From the NCBI GenBank assembly GCA_965183855.1, contig CBCYMI010000042.1, positions 23,250 to 87,249 on the forward strand: a DNA stretch of 64,000 bases, written 5' to 3'. Shown piece after piece: positions 1 through 7,882 of this stretch; within the stretch, counting starts at the first letter, position 1, and the number at the start of each line of letters is the position of its first letter. The notes under the pieces were generated by a model, which saw nothing but the letters and a program-made list of their open reading frames with translations, was not told where the DNA came from and did no database searches. A program made the position numbers and the translations under genes. Source of the stretch: CBCYMI01 sp965183855 (GTDB taxonomy: Bacteria > Pseudomonadota > Alphaproteobacteria > Caulobacterales > Maricaulaceae).

Positions 1-811
1 GCATTAAATAATATGAAAATAATCTATAAATTTAAGAGCCTAAATAGATATCATGCTTATAATAATTTTTAGGTATATTTGGGTGTTTTATTTTACAAGG
101 AATTCTGATTATAGCTCATCATTTTTTCTTTAAAAAAAATGATTCGAATAAATGATTCGTTTCTTGATCAAAATTCAAACCATTTGTATAAAAAACAGAA
201 TTTACTAACAAGTATCTATTATTTATTTTTGATAAAGAAAATAAATTTATTTTAAAAAGAGTCTAATAATAATAGACAATAAACTTTTTCATAAAACGCC
301 CAATTATATCCAAAAATCTAGTCAGGTTAAATTAGATAAAGAATAATGATTGACCTATTTATATTCTGATCTATCTATTTATAAACTCAAGATTGAACAA
401 CCAAAAAGTTGAAAGTTTATAGTTTGATAAAACGTATTTTTTATCAAAAACTTCCGTAAAATCATTGTGTTATAGAAATACATATTTATGTATACGCCTT
501 CTAAAGAAATAAAATTAAATAAGCCTCGATTTAAAATAATTATTTTATTCTTTTTTTTAAACTCCAAGCCCTACAAGAAATATAAAATATATGAACGTTT
601 ATTTTTTGCTCATTTCAACTATTATTATTTAATTATAAAGAAATTAGAATAGGTTTTTAATTAAAGAAAAATATCATCAAAATTATGTGATCTGTACAGA
701 GTTTTCACATAAATTATTAAATTAACACTTGCAAATTCTGAGAATAATAGCAGAAATAGATTTCAGAAATGTATACATTTTGCTTTTGAATAAAAGAATA
801 AGAGGTAAAAT
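1..811. other. AT-rich gap upstream of HU
   Basis: No convincing gene on either strand: the short open frames lack a ribosome binding site and any recognisable protein pattern. A short imperfect direct repeat (AAATGATTCG twice, 13 bases apart, around 138-160) is the only local structure seen. The last 100 bases presumably hold the HU promoter, but no clear -35/-10 pair could be assigned in such AT-rich DNA. Confidence 0.5.
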
Positions 812-1078
812 ATGAATAAAGCTGAATTAATTAGTGCAGTTGCTTCTAAAGCTGGGATCAGTAAAGAGGCAGCCAATAAGGATATTGAAGGATATACAGA
901 AGCGATTGTCAGCGCTGTTAGAAAAGGAGATATGGCAACCATTAAAGATTTTGGAACATATTATAGAAAAGAACAAAAAGAACGCGCTGGTCATAATCCT
1001 GCAACAGGAGAGAAAATTACAATTTCAGCAAGAAATTCTCTGGCTTTTAGACCCGCAACCAGCTTGAAAACATTATAA
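812..1078 (+). CDS. hup: HU-family DNA-binding protein
   Basis: Small basic histone-like protein of 88 residues, the usual HU length. It starts MNKAELI, with the helix-turn-helix dimer part in the first 45 residues, followed by the arm region DFGTYYRKEQKERAGHNPATGE, which corresponds to the family GFGTF...ARxGRNPxTGE signature, and the end FRPATSLK. HU dimers bend and compact DNA without strong sequence preference and help replication, recombination and transcription. The start is supported by AGAGGT about 8 bases upstream. It stands alone in the same direction as the next operon, which begins 1.3 kb away. The arm has YY where family members usually have F and a small residue, a mild deviation. 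An IHF subunit is less likely because IHF-specific features are not evident. Confidence 0.93.
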   Translation: MNKAELISAVASKAGISKEAANKDIEGYTEAIVSAVRKGDMATIKDFGTYYRKEQKERAGHNPATGEKITISARNSLAFRPATSLKTL

Positions 1079-1101
1079 TATAATTGCTATATTAGACTAA
1101 A

Positions 1102-1190
1102 AGCAAATATATCACCCTTATGAACCAAAAACTTTCTGAGTGTACATTTATATGAAATCAGAAAAGGAATTTAAGGGTGATATATTTGCT
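1102..1190. repeat. Long hairpin with perfect 19-bp arms
   Basis: AGCAAATATATCACCCTTA at 1102-1120 is repeated as an exact reverse complement at 1172-1190, separated by 51 bases. Inside, CTTTCTGA (1132-1139) can pair imperfectly with TCAGAAAAG (about 1159-1167). It lies 24 bases after the HU stop codon. No T-run follows, so it is not a standard intrinsic terminator. It may be a MITE-like remnant, a 3' RNA-stabilising structure or a small structured RNA. Confidence 0.7.
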
Positions 1191-2266
1191 CTAAACTTAT
1201 TAACTCTACTGACATTAATTCCCTTTTCTGATATTAACTCATGCTTTACTTTATTCCAATTAAATACAGTATAAACAACCTTTCTTCATGCCACTTTATT
1301 GATATGAAATTTAGAACTTCTTCCCAAGAAATCAATCAAGAATAACCAGAAAAATCTGGTATTTCTATCTAGATAAAAAGAGTAAAAAAGATCAATCATG
1401 GATTGATCATAGGCATGATAAATATTTTTCTTAAATCTATGTTTGCAAAACGCTATCAAAAAACCATACCATTAAGAATATCCATATGATACCCTCCTCT
1501 TTCTTATGTATAATCTTCTCAACTTAATTTGATAGATCCGTTATAATTAATGTGGTTATAAGCATGTGGATGATACATGATATGAGCTTTATTTACATAA
1601 CCATAAGAGCCAAACTTAACTAACTCCAAAACGAATATCAGACTAAATCCTGTAGATTTACAGTTTGATGAAAAACACCAATTCCTTAGAAGGACTGATG
1701 ATGATAGCAATCTCAATTCTTATTGATTTTTTCTTTTTATACCCGATTTGCTAATCTTTCTTCAAAAGATTTTATCATCACACCCATCACTTAATCTTTT
1801 AGAATAAGAATTTTCCTCTGATAACTATACCCCCCAGATTCAAATCTTGCTTTTATATCAACAAAATTTTAATGTAAACAAGCTCAATATCTCTATAAAT
1901 TTTAAAGCATGCGCTTTCTGATCTTTCACGATATAAACGATCATACCAAACAGCTATGGAAATTCATATCATAAATTGATTCTTCATCTCATAAGGCAAA
2001 GCAGTCAGAGGTTTTAGATCGAGAAACTTGCTCTATTGAAACGAAATTGATAAAATTAGAGATTACACTCTGTTTTGATAGAGAACACTATCCGCCTGTA
2101 TAAAAATCATTCAACTTCTTGTTTTTCTAAATGAAAATATCAAGTATGGTTTTTTCTTCTCGTAAGCTAAGTGCACTCTCATTCACTTAAATTTATCCAG
2201 CTTTATCATTTTCAAAACACCTTCTGAAAACATTGCCAAATTTTATTTAAAATTTTACTTGCTTTT
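1191..2266. other. Long gap with possible minus-strand fossils
   Basis: No intact gene. On the minus strand an open stretch (1519-1716) ends in NHINYNGSIKLS and stop. It is followed about 30 bases later by a strong AGGAGGG site and a 9-codon frame MDILNGMVF (about 1458-1487) that then stops. This spacing looks like two neighbouring genes of a decayed operon, but neither protein was recognised. A small hairpin ACCAGA-AAAA-TCTGGT sits at 1345-1360. The remainder shows nothing assignable. Confidence 0.35.
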
Positions 2267-2285
2267 GATTATGATTATCATTAAC
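2267..2285 (+). promoter_or_regulatory. Fur box
   Basis: The sequence GATTATGATTATCATTAAC matches the 19-bp Fur consensus GATAATGATAATCATTATC at 16 of 19 positions. It lies 76 bases before the first gene of the flavin/heme operon, where a promoter is expected. By family knowledge Fur-Fe(II) would block transcription when iron is plentiful, so the operon is predicted to be on under iron limitation. Confidence 0.82.
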
Positions 2286-2360
2286 AATAATGCTCACCGT
2301 GCTTTTACCAAATTATTTGAAGAATATTAATAAGAAAACTAAAATTTAAGGGTTGCAATT

Positions 2361-3332
2361 ATGAATTTTTATCAAAGATTAATCCCTGCCAAACTTATAG
2401 CAATTATAGCTCTCATTTTAATTGGTCAACATACTGCAAGCTTTGCAGAAGAAAACTTATGGATTTATACACGCGGAACAGACACTCGCCCCAAAGGAAG
2501 TTATGAATTTAAACTATCAATGATTTCCAGAATTGGAAAATCATCTGGTCATTACCGTTTCGATGATATTCGACCTGAGATAGAATATGGCATTACAAAT
2601 CGATTAACCCTTGGTGCAGAGATTCTGTTATTTAACCATGATTATAAAATAAATGATCCTGATTTAAATCCAATGTATGAAACACAAGCAAATCATGGTG
2701 GCTCATTTAAAAAACTACAATATGCAGGTTTTGAAATTTTTGCTAAGTATAATATTTTAAGCCCTTATAAAGATTATTTTGGCTTATCCGTATATGCTGC
2801 TTATGAATATCGTGGAAAATACCGTCTGGATGGTTCTGATATTGACCAAGATTCTTATGTGCTATCAGCCCTGCTACAAAAGAATTTTTACGATGATAAA
2901 TTAACCCTTGCTGCAAATTTAAAGACCGAATTTGAATATCGCAAATCTCCTGGCATATTAGAAGAAGAATTTGCACTTGATTTTAGTACAGGAGCATCTT
3001 ATCGCTTTGCTCCCAAGCATTTTCTTGGTATAGAATTTCGGCATCAATCAGATTATTTAAGCCCCTATAATACCGAAACGCAATCCTATGAAGAGCCTTC
3101 TTTGACTCCAACAAACTTCAATCTTGTTAATTTCCGTATTGGAACTCAGCATCAAAATGGAAATTATTTGGGATTAACCTATCATTATGCTGAACAAAAA
3201 TGGTGGGTGACAACAGGTGTTTTATTTCAGATTTTTGGTGGAGGCTCTCAATTTGCCTATGTTAAGGATCATAAAAATTATGATGAACATGAAACCGTAC
3301 ATATTGGCCTGATCTTTGGATATAATTTCTAG
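2361..3332 (+). CDS. Predicted outer-membrane beta-barrel protein (DUF6662-like)
   Basis: A 323-residue exported protein. It has a signal peptide (hydrophobic residues about 10-25, likely cut after SFA before EEN). The rest alternates hydrophobic and polar residues in strands with many aromatic ends and finishes in GLIFGYNF, a typical C-terminal outer-membrane strand ending in Phe. The early LWIYTRGTDTRPKGSYEFKL pattern resembles what I recall as the DUF6662 family, from memory only. Start: AAGGG is 10 bases upstream of ATG 2361. It is the first gene of a five-gene unit behind a Fur box, so a role in iron acquisition or passage of an iron complex across the outer membrane is plausible but not shown. 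It is too short, and lacks a plug domain, to be a TonB-dependent receptor. Confidence 0.7.
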   Translation: MNFYQRLIPAKLIAIIALILIGQHTASFAEENLWIYTRGTDTRPKGSYEFKLSMISRIGKSSGHYRFDDIRPEIEYGITNRLTLGAEILLFNHDYKINDPDLNPMYETQANHGGSFKKLQYAGFEIFAKYNILSPYKDYFGLSVYAAYEYRGKYRLDGSDIDQDSYVLSALLQKNFYDDKLTLAANLKTEFEYRKSPGILEEEFALDFSTGASYRFAPKHFLGIEFRHQSDYLSPYNTETQSYEEPSLTPTNFNLVNFRIGTQHQNGNYLGLTYHYAEQKWWVTTGVLFQIFGGGSQFAYVKDHKNYDEHETVHIGLIFGYNF

Positions 3333-3360
3333 TTAAAAAAATTAAGGTTTGGAATGAATT

Positions 3361-3939
3361 ATGTCAAAAAAAACAAACATAGCGTTTATTTCAAAAGCAA
3401 TTAATACAAATCGTAGGACTTTGCTTTTTGGATTATGTCTCTCAGTATTCTTTCCTGCTCGTTTTGCCTATAGTGAGGTTTTTCTATCTCCAAAACAAGC
3501 AAAACAGATATTATGGTCAAATCATGCTTTAAAAAAAATTGAAATACATCTTACTGACAAACAAGCAAAATCAATATCAAAAGCATCTAAAAGCATTGTT
3601 CGAAATAAAAAACTACATGTTTGGAGAACAGATCAAAATGGTTGGTTTATATTAGATCAAGTCATTGGAAAACATGAAAACATAGATATCGCTGTTGCCC
3701 TTAATCCAAATGGTTCTGTAAAAGGAATTGAAGTTTTAACCTATCGAGAAACCTATGGTGATGCCGTTCGCCATCAAAAATGGCTTTCTCAATTTACAGG
3801 AAAAAAATATACAGAACATCTAAAACTAAACAAACAAATTAAAAATATTTCAGGGGCAACACTTTCCTGTCGTCATATTACGGACGGTATCAACAGACTA
3901 ACACATACATGGCAACAGGTCTTACAACATGTTCAGTAA
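3361..3939 (+). CDS. Exported FMN-binding domain protein, covalent flavinylation target
   Basis: A 192-residue protein with an N-terminal export signal carrying a twin arginine (R18-R19, NRRTLLFG), a hydrophobic core, and a likely cut near AYS38-EV. The C-terminal part is an FMN-binding domain of the NqrC/RnfG type. At residues 164-169 it shows SGATLS, matching the [ST]GA[ST]x[ST] flavinylation motif, so Ser169 is the predicted residue that receives FMN through a phosphoester bond. It would act as an electron carrier outside the cytoplasmic membrane. The next gene encodes the FMN transferase ApbE and overlaps its last codons, and two membrane redox proteins follow. The twin-arginine motif is imperfect, so Tat export is an inference and Sec export remains possible. 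Confidence 0.85.
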   Translation: MSKKTNIAFISKAINTNRRTLLFGLCLSVFFPARFAYSEVFLSPKQAKQILWSNHALKKIEIHLTDKQAKSISKASKSIVRNKKLHVWRTDQNGWFILDQVIGKHENIDIAVALNPNGSVKGIEVLTYRETYGDAVRHQKWLSQFTGKKYTEHLKLNKQIKNISGATLSCRHITDGINRLTHTWQQVLQHVQ

Positions 3940-4726
3940 CGTATTGAATCAATACCAGTTTATTAAACGGCGTAAATTTTTACTTGGAACCTATGTAGAT
4001 ATTACACTTAAATCAAAAAGAAACGCCTGTTCCGAATCAAGATTGTTACACTTAAGCCAATATGCCTATCAGAAAATAGCTGATATCGAACAGGAAATGA
4101 ATTTTTATAACAAAACCAGCCTATTATCCTATATTAATTTAAATGCGCATAAAACGGTCATTCCTTTATCTGCTCATTTAAACATAGTTTTGCAGTGTGC
4201 AAAAAAGCTTTACCATCAAACACAAGGATTATTTGATGTTTCAAACGGTAATTTTAATCATGTTCTAATAAAAAATATGAGCATTCAATATCAAAAACCT
4301 TTAAAGATTAATTTAAATGGAATAGCCAAGGGATTTGCAGTTGATCAGGCATTTGAATTTCTAAAAAGGCATTCAGACCTGTCAAGTATTAGTGTTAATG
4401 CAGGAGGAGATCTTCGAACAACAGAGCCGTATGTTTTAATCAAAGACGCAAAACGAAATCAAGTTTGTGTCTTGAAAAATAAAAAGGAAGCAATTGCAAC
4501 TTCAGGAAATTGTTATACAGACAAAAATATTGTTAACCCGTTAACAAAAGCCAATATCAAGCTTGCAACTCCTGTCAGCATCCTCGCTGATAAATGTATG
4601 ATTGCAGATGCATTAACAAAACCTGTCGCAATTCATCCAGAGAACTTCCATAATATTTTAAATTATTACGGAGCTCAATTATTTATACAACCTATCTCTT
4701 CTTTCTCTCCTTCATTTTTGGATTAA
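3929..4726 (+). CDS. apbE: FAD:protein FMN transferase, ApbE family, leaderless
   Basis: Transfers FMN from FAD to Thr or Ser of a target protein, with Mg2+. The 265-residue protein shows ApbE landmarks in order: KRRKFLLGTYVDI near the start, INLNGIAKGFAVDQA in the middle, then SVNAGGDL, ATSGN, and near the end ILADKCMIADALTKP, the metal-binding Asp region. Most ApbE proteins are periplasmic lipoproteins or have a signal peptide; this one has none. An in-frame TAA at 3899-3901 rules out a longer leader. It overlaps the FMN-binding protein gene by 11 bases, and that protein is the obvious substrate. Flavinylation may therefore happen in the cytoplasm before export. Confidence 0.88.
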   Translation: MFSNVLNQYQFIKRRKFLLGTYVDITLKSKRNACSESRLLHLSQYAYQKIADIEQEMNFYNKTSLLSYINLNAHKTVIPLSAHLNIVLQCAKKLYHQTQGLFDVSNGNFNHVLIKNMSIQYQKPLKINLNGIAKGFAVDQAFEFLKRHSDLSSISVNAGGDLRTTEPYVLIKDAKRNQVCVLKNKKEAIATSGNCYTDKNIVNPLTKANIKLATPVSILADKCMIADALTKPVAIHPENFHNILNYYGAQLFIQPISSFSPSFLD

Positions 4727-4727
4727 C

Positions 4728-5201
4728 GTGATGATTAGAGTAAAAATGTTAAATCAATATCGTTTTTGGATTTTTGGTATGGTTTTCTTTGCCTGGATCA
4801 GTGGTATATGCCTGTTTTCAGCACTTGAATGGGGCGAAATAGAAGGAGAATTTGGAATTGAACCCAGTCCTTATTTAGGAATTTTGTTAAAGCTTCATGG
4901 CATTTCAGCCTTTTGTTTTTTGATCTCATTTGGTTTTTTCCTGGGAACACATGTCCAAAATACTTGGAGAATGAAAAAAAATAGAATATCTGGATATGGA
5001 TTTATAACTGCACAGGTTTTTATGATTATAACGGGTTATTTACTTTATTATATGGGTTGGAACTTCCTACGCTATCTACATTTTGCAATCGGTTTTTCTC
5101 TTCCCTTTTTGATTGGCATTCATACCAGAAATTTAATACAAAAAATATATAAAAAAATCACCAGAGCCAAGCATAAAAATGATGAAAAAAAAACAGTTTA
5201 A
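4728..5201 (+). CDS. Four-helix membrane cytochrome b-like protein (DUF4405-like)
   Basis: A 157-residue integral membrane protein with four hydrophobic helices at about residues 11-31, 55-75, 88-110 and 114-134. Two helices carry histidine pairs: H57 and H75 on helix 2, and H118 and H132 on helix 4. This is the pattern expected for two bis-His b-type hemes stacked across the membrane. That fits the DUF4405-like cytochromes found beside FMN-binding and ApbE proteins in flavinylation systems. The start may be GTG 4728 or the adjacent ATG 4731. The gene begins directly after apbE and overlaps the PepSY gene by 23 bases, so the three are translationally linked. Likely job: pass electrons across the inner membrane to the flavoprotein. 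Family assignment is by topology and His placement only. Confidence 0.7.
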   Translation: MMIRVKMLNQYRFWIFGMVFFAWISGICLFSALEWGEIEGEFGIEPSPYLGILLKLHGISAFCFLISFGFFLGTHVQNTWRMKKNRISGYGFITAQVFMIITGYLLYYMGWNFLRYLHFAIGFSLPFLIGIHTRNLIQKIYKKITRAKHKNDEKKTV

Positions 5202-6363
5202 CTATAATCGTATCAATAGGGTTATTCATTATTGGTGTGCAATTATTTGTGCAATTCCTGTCCTAATTGTAATTAGTACAGGAATATTATTAATGTTTAA
5301 AAAAAATATTAATTGGATACAACCCCAAACCCTGCAAGGTCAAAATGACATTCCAATTATTTCATTCGATCAAATCTTGATCATTGCAAAAAATATTCCA
5401 CAAGCTGAAATTAAAACATGGAAAGATATTAAACGTCTAGATGTTCGTCCATCTAAAGGAATTACAAAAATTCGTGCAAAGAATAATTGGGAAATTCAAA
5501 TAGATAACACAACTGGAAAATTGCTTGGAACTGCGTTTAGAAGATCTGATATTATTGAAGCCATTCATACAGGAGCATTTTTTACAGACTGGACCCAATA
5601 TTGGGTATTCTTTCCTTCCGCACTAATCTTATTGATTCTTTGGGTAACAGGTATTTATCTATTTTTTATAACAGAGTTAGCGAAAGTAAAAAAAAGAAAA
5701 AAGCACAAAAAGAAACCATATATTTCAACACTTCTACCTTTTATGGCTCCCTTCCTATTTTTTATTTATCATACTGAGCCTTCTTCAGCTTTTGACGGAA
5801 TAGAAAATAAAATAATATTCAAACAGGCTTTAAATAAAAGCTGGAAGCTTAATCATCAAATTAATGTTCGAATAAATCATGCTGGTTTGTTTTATCAATA
5901 TTATCAGATCGGAGCAGAATATCTGATTGCACATTCCTGGACATTATCTTCACAATACCGATTAATTTATAAACGTAAACAAGATGACTACTGGCAGTTT
6001 GAGCATAGACCTTTTATAGAATTACAAACTAAAAGAATACTTAGTCCATCTCTGAGAATGGCTTTAAAATACAGACATGAATATCGAATTTTAGAAACAG
6101 GAAAAAACCAACATAGAGGTAGATTTTCAATTAAACTAGTCTCAAGAAAAAAAATCTTGAATAAAGCCATATCCCCTTATCTAAATGAAGAAATTTTTTA
6201 TGACTATCATTTAAGTGAATTTATAAAAAATCAATTCTCTATCGGCATACAAATAGCAAAAAAAACAATTACACCCGATTTAGCGTTTAAGATTCTATTT
6301 GATAAAAAAAATAGTCAACCTTGGAAAATGACTGGTTTTTTGGTCTTTTCTCTCAGATTTTAA
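5179..6363 (+). CDS. PepSY-associated membrane protein fused to an outer-membrane-type barrel
   Basis: Residues 1-165 form a PepSY-associated TM unit: helix at about 17-40 with H17 at its start, a periplasmic PepSY-like part with IQIDNTTGKLLG, then HTGAFFTDW (H130) and a second helix at about 143-165. Such proteins occur in ferric-reductase and flavin systems. A strongly basic stretch KKRKKHKKK (about 171-179) is followed by a hydrophobic segment (183-197) and PSSA204-FDG, which together look exactly like a signal peptide. The remaining 190 residues alternate in barrel-like strands ending in FLVFSLRF, as in DUF2490-type outer-membrane proteins. An inner-membrane and an outer-membrane protein in one frame is odd. 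It may be a true fusion, a barrel released by signal peptidase, or two genes joined by an indel in the A-rich junction (about 5687-5720). Confidence 0.72.
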   Translation: MMKKKQFNYNRINRVIHYWCAIICAIPVLIVISTGILLMFKKNINWIQPQTLQGQNDIPIISFDQILIIAKNIPQAEIKTWKDIKRLDVRPSKGITKIRAKNNWEIQIDNTTGKLLGTAFRRSDIIEAIHTGAFFTDWTQYWVFFPSALILLILWVTGIYLFFITELAKVKKRKKHKKKPYISTLLPFMAPFLFFIYHTEPSSAFDGIENKIIFKQALNKSWKLNHQINVRINHAGLFYQYYQIGAEYLIAHSWTLSSQYRLIYKRKQDDYWQFEHRPFIELQTKRILSPSLRMALKYRHEYRILETGKNQHRGRFSIKLVSRKKILNKAISPYLNEEIFYDYHLSEFIKNQFSIGIQIAKKTITPDLAFKILFDKKNSQPWKMTGFLVFSLRF

Positions 6364-6526
6364 TCCATATCCTATAAAAGAAGAATAAGAACAGGTTTTT
6401 TCGGTTTCAATGTTCTAAAAACTCCTTTTTATATTTTAAAAATAGGCACAAGCTGGATTAAAGCTCATAAACCAAATATTCCAAAAAGCATTTTTATACT
6501 TAAAAAATAGAATTAGCCTCCTTCTC

Positions 6527-7360
6527 TTATTCTTTTTTCCTGGCAATAACACCATAAAAAGCCTTCCCTGGCTTAAGTCGATTCCCATCCAGATCTGTTA
6601 TTTTCCCTCCTGCTCCCAATACAATTGGAATACAAGCTGCAATATCATGCCATGCCAAACCATCTTCAATAACACAGGAAATTCGCCCCTCTGCAAGCAA
6701 TCCAAATAAAAAACCATCTCCTCCATAGAGTGTATGATCTGATTTTTGAGCTTCTTTTTTAAAACAATCTCTTGCTTTTTTACCAAAACACTCGGGATTT
6801 GAACTTGCAAGAATATGTACATTATTTCCTGCACTTTGACTACACAAACTATCATTTAACGTTGTTGGACGTTTAAGACCTCCAACCCATATCTGTTTTG
6901 TTAAAGGTTGATAAATAATTCCTAATATAGGTATGCTCTCTACCCAAATTCCAATTAAAATCGTAAAGCTTGGCATGCCTGCTAAAAATGCTGTCGTTCC
7001 ATCAATCGGATCAATGACCCAAACAACCCTGTCAGAAGGAATTAATAAATGTGTTTCCAGCTGTGAATCCTCTAAATAAACTTTTTCCTTTGAGTTTATT
7101 TCAGGCTTTGGAATATCATCTGGAAATTCTTCTCCTTGAATACTATGATCTGGATATGCCGCCTGGATGATTTTACGTATTTCCAGTTCTACCTTACGAT
7201 CTAATTCTGTAACGAATGGTGAAATTGTGTTTTTTAACTCTACTTTTAGAGCTCTATGGCTGTTTTTAACAATCAGTTCACCTGCAGAAAATGCTGCTTT
7301 TTTTGCCGTTTCTTCCAAATGAATAAGATGAACAAAACCATTCCTTTTAGAAATATCCAT
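6527..7360 (-). CDS. hisN: Inositol-monophosphatase-family histidinol-phosphatase (probable HisN)
   Basis: Mg2+-dependent phosphatase of the inositol monophosphatase fold. The motifs are GEE (metal-binding Glu), WVIDPIDGTTAFLAG (metal site 1 and 2 Asp residues) and WHDIAACIPIVLGAGG (distal Asp). Members hydrolyse histidinol phosphate (HisN), inositol phosphate or PAP (CysQ). HisN is preferred because the gene is divergent from a complete histidine operon that otherwise lacks a histidinol-phosphatase: the HisB domain there has no HAD-type phosphatase part. An upstream ATG at 7369 is in frame, but the AAGGA site overlaps it and is correctly spaced for ATG 7360, giving 277 residues. About 160 bases of gap separate its 3' end from the PepSY operon, with no clear terminator. 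Confidence 0.8.
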   Translation of the reverse strand: MDISKRNGFVHLIHLEETAKKAAFSAGELIVKNSHRALKVELKNTISPFVTELDRKVELEIRKIIQAAYPDHSIQGEEFPDDIPKPEINSKEKVYLEDSQLETHLLIPSDRVVWVIDPIDGTTAFLAGMPSFTILIGIWVESIPILGIIYQPLTKQIWVGGLKRPTTLNDSLCSQSAGNNVHILASSNPECFGKKARDCFKKEAQKSDHTLYGGDGFLFGLLAEGRISCVIEDGLAWHDIAACIPIVLGAGGKITDLDGNRLKPGKAFYGVIARKKE

Positions 7361-7375
7361 ATCAATCATCCTTTT

Positions 7376-7411
7376 TAATTATATCAGTCTAATTAATTAT
7401 ATCAGTCTAAT
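7376..7411. repeat. Perfect 18-bp tandem direct repeat
   Basis: TAATTATATCAGTCTAAT occurs twice head to tail (7376-7393 and 7394-7411), directly upstream of the hisN start in the divergent region between hisN and the histidine operon. Two identical copies could be tandem regulator sites or a recent slippage duplication. Confidence 0.75.
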
Positions 7412-7490
7412 GATTAGCCTTTCAAATAGATTTTGGGTTCAGATTTTGTATTTTTTAACTCAAACCAGAAAAAAGCTTGCATTTTTATTT

Positions 7491-7524
7491 GTTTTAATAT
7501 AGTAGCACACTATTACGTTAAAAC
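7491..7524 (+). promoter_or_regulatory. Imperfect palindrome upstream of hisR, candidate HisR operator
   Basis: GTTTTAA-TATAGT, then AGCAC, then ACTAT and TTAAAAC form an imperfect dyad: ATAGT/ACTAT are exact inverse arms around AGCAC, and GTTTTAA/TTAAAAC are exact outer arms. It sits 38 bases before the start codon of a TrpR-family regulator that begins the histidine operon, where autoregulation is expected. TrpR-type repressors bind AT-rich dyads with CTAGT/ACTAG-like halves. The assignment is by position and symmetry. Confidence 0.55.
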
Positions 7525-7561
7525 AAATAACTTATTCTTTAATTATTGTCAGGAGGAAAAA

Positions 7562-7882
7562 ATGCACGATCAAAAAGATACAAATGAAATCGATCATCTT
7601 CAATTATTATGCGAAGCATTATTAGAAATACGCTCAACAGAAATGCTAAGTGCATTTTTAAAAGATTTATGCACTCCTTCGGAAATACGCGCAATTTCAG
7701 AGCGCTGGCATGTTGCAACCCTTTTAGATCAAAACAAATATAGTTATCGGGAAATCAACAAACTTACAGGCGTAAGCACAACAACCATTGGTCGCGTTGC
7801 CCGATTTATGACTCAAGAACCCCATCAGGGGTATGTTTATGTTTTAAAACAGCAGAAAAAGAAGATATCAAATGCCTCTTGA
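7562..7882 (+). CDS. hisR: YerC/YecD family TrpR-like regulator, probable histidine repressor HisR
   Basis: A 106-residue TrpR-superfamily protein. The fold is helical, with SERWHVATLLDQNKYSYREINKLTGVSTTTIGRVARFM, the TrpR-type helix-turn-helix. YerC homologues linked to histidine genes have been proposed as histidine-responsive repressors called HisR. The longer frame from 7433 is rejected: ATG 7562 has an excellent AGGAGG site 5 bases upstream, and the family begins at this point. The stop overlaps the hisG start by 11 bases, so repressor and pathway are co-transcribed. A dyad at 7491-7524 is its likely operator. Ligand and target are inferred from context only. Confidence 0.82.
   Translation: MHDQKDTNEIDHLQLLCEALLEIRSTEMLSAFLKDLCTPSEIRAISERWHVATLLDQNKYSYREINKLTGVSTTTIGRVARFMTQEPHQGYVYVLKQQKKKISNAS

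Noticed and set aside
7433..7561. N-terminal extension of the YerC/HisR frame
   Set aside because: It covers the operator-like dyad and the Shine-Dalgarno of the correct ATG 7562; family length fits the shorter protein.
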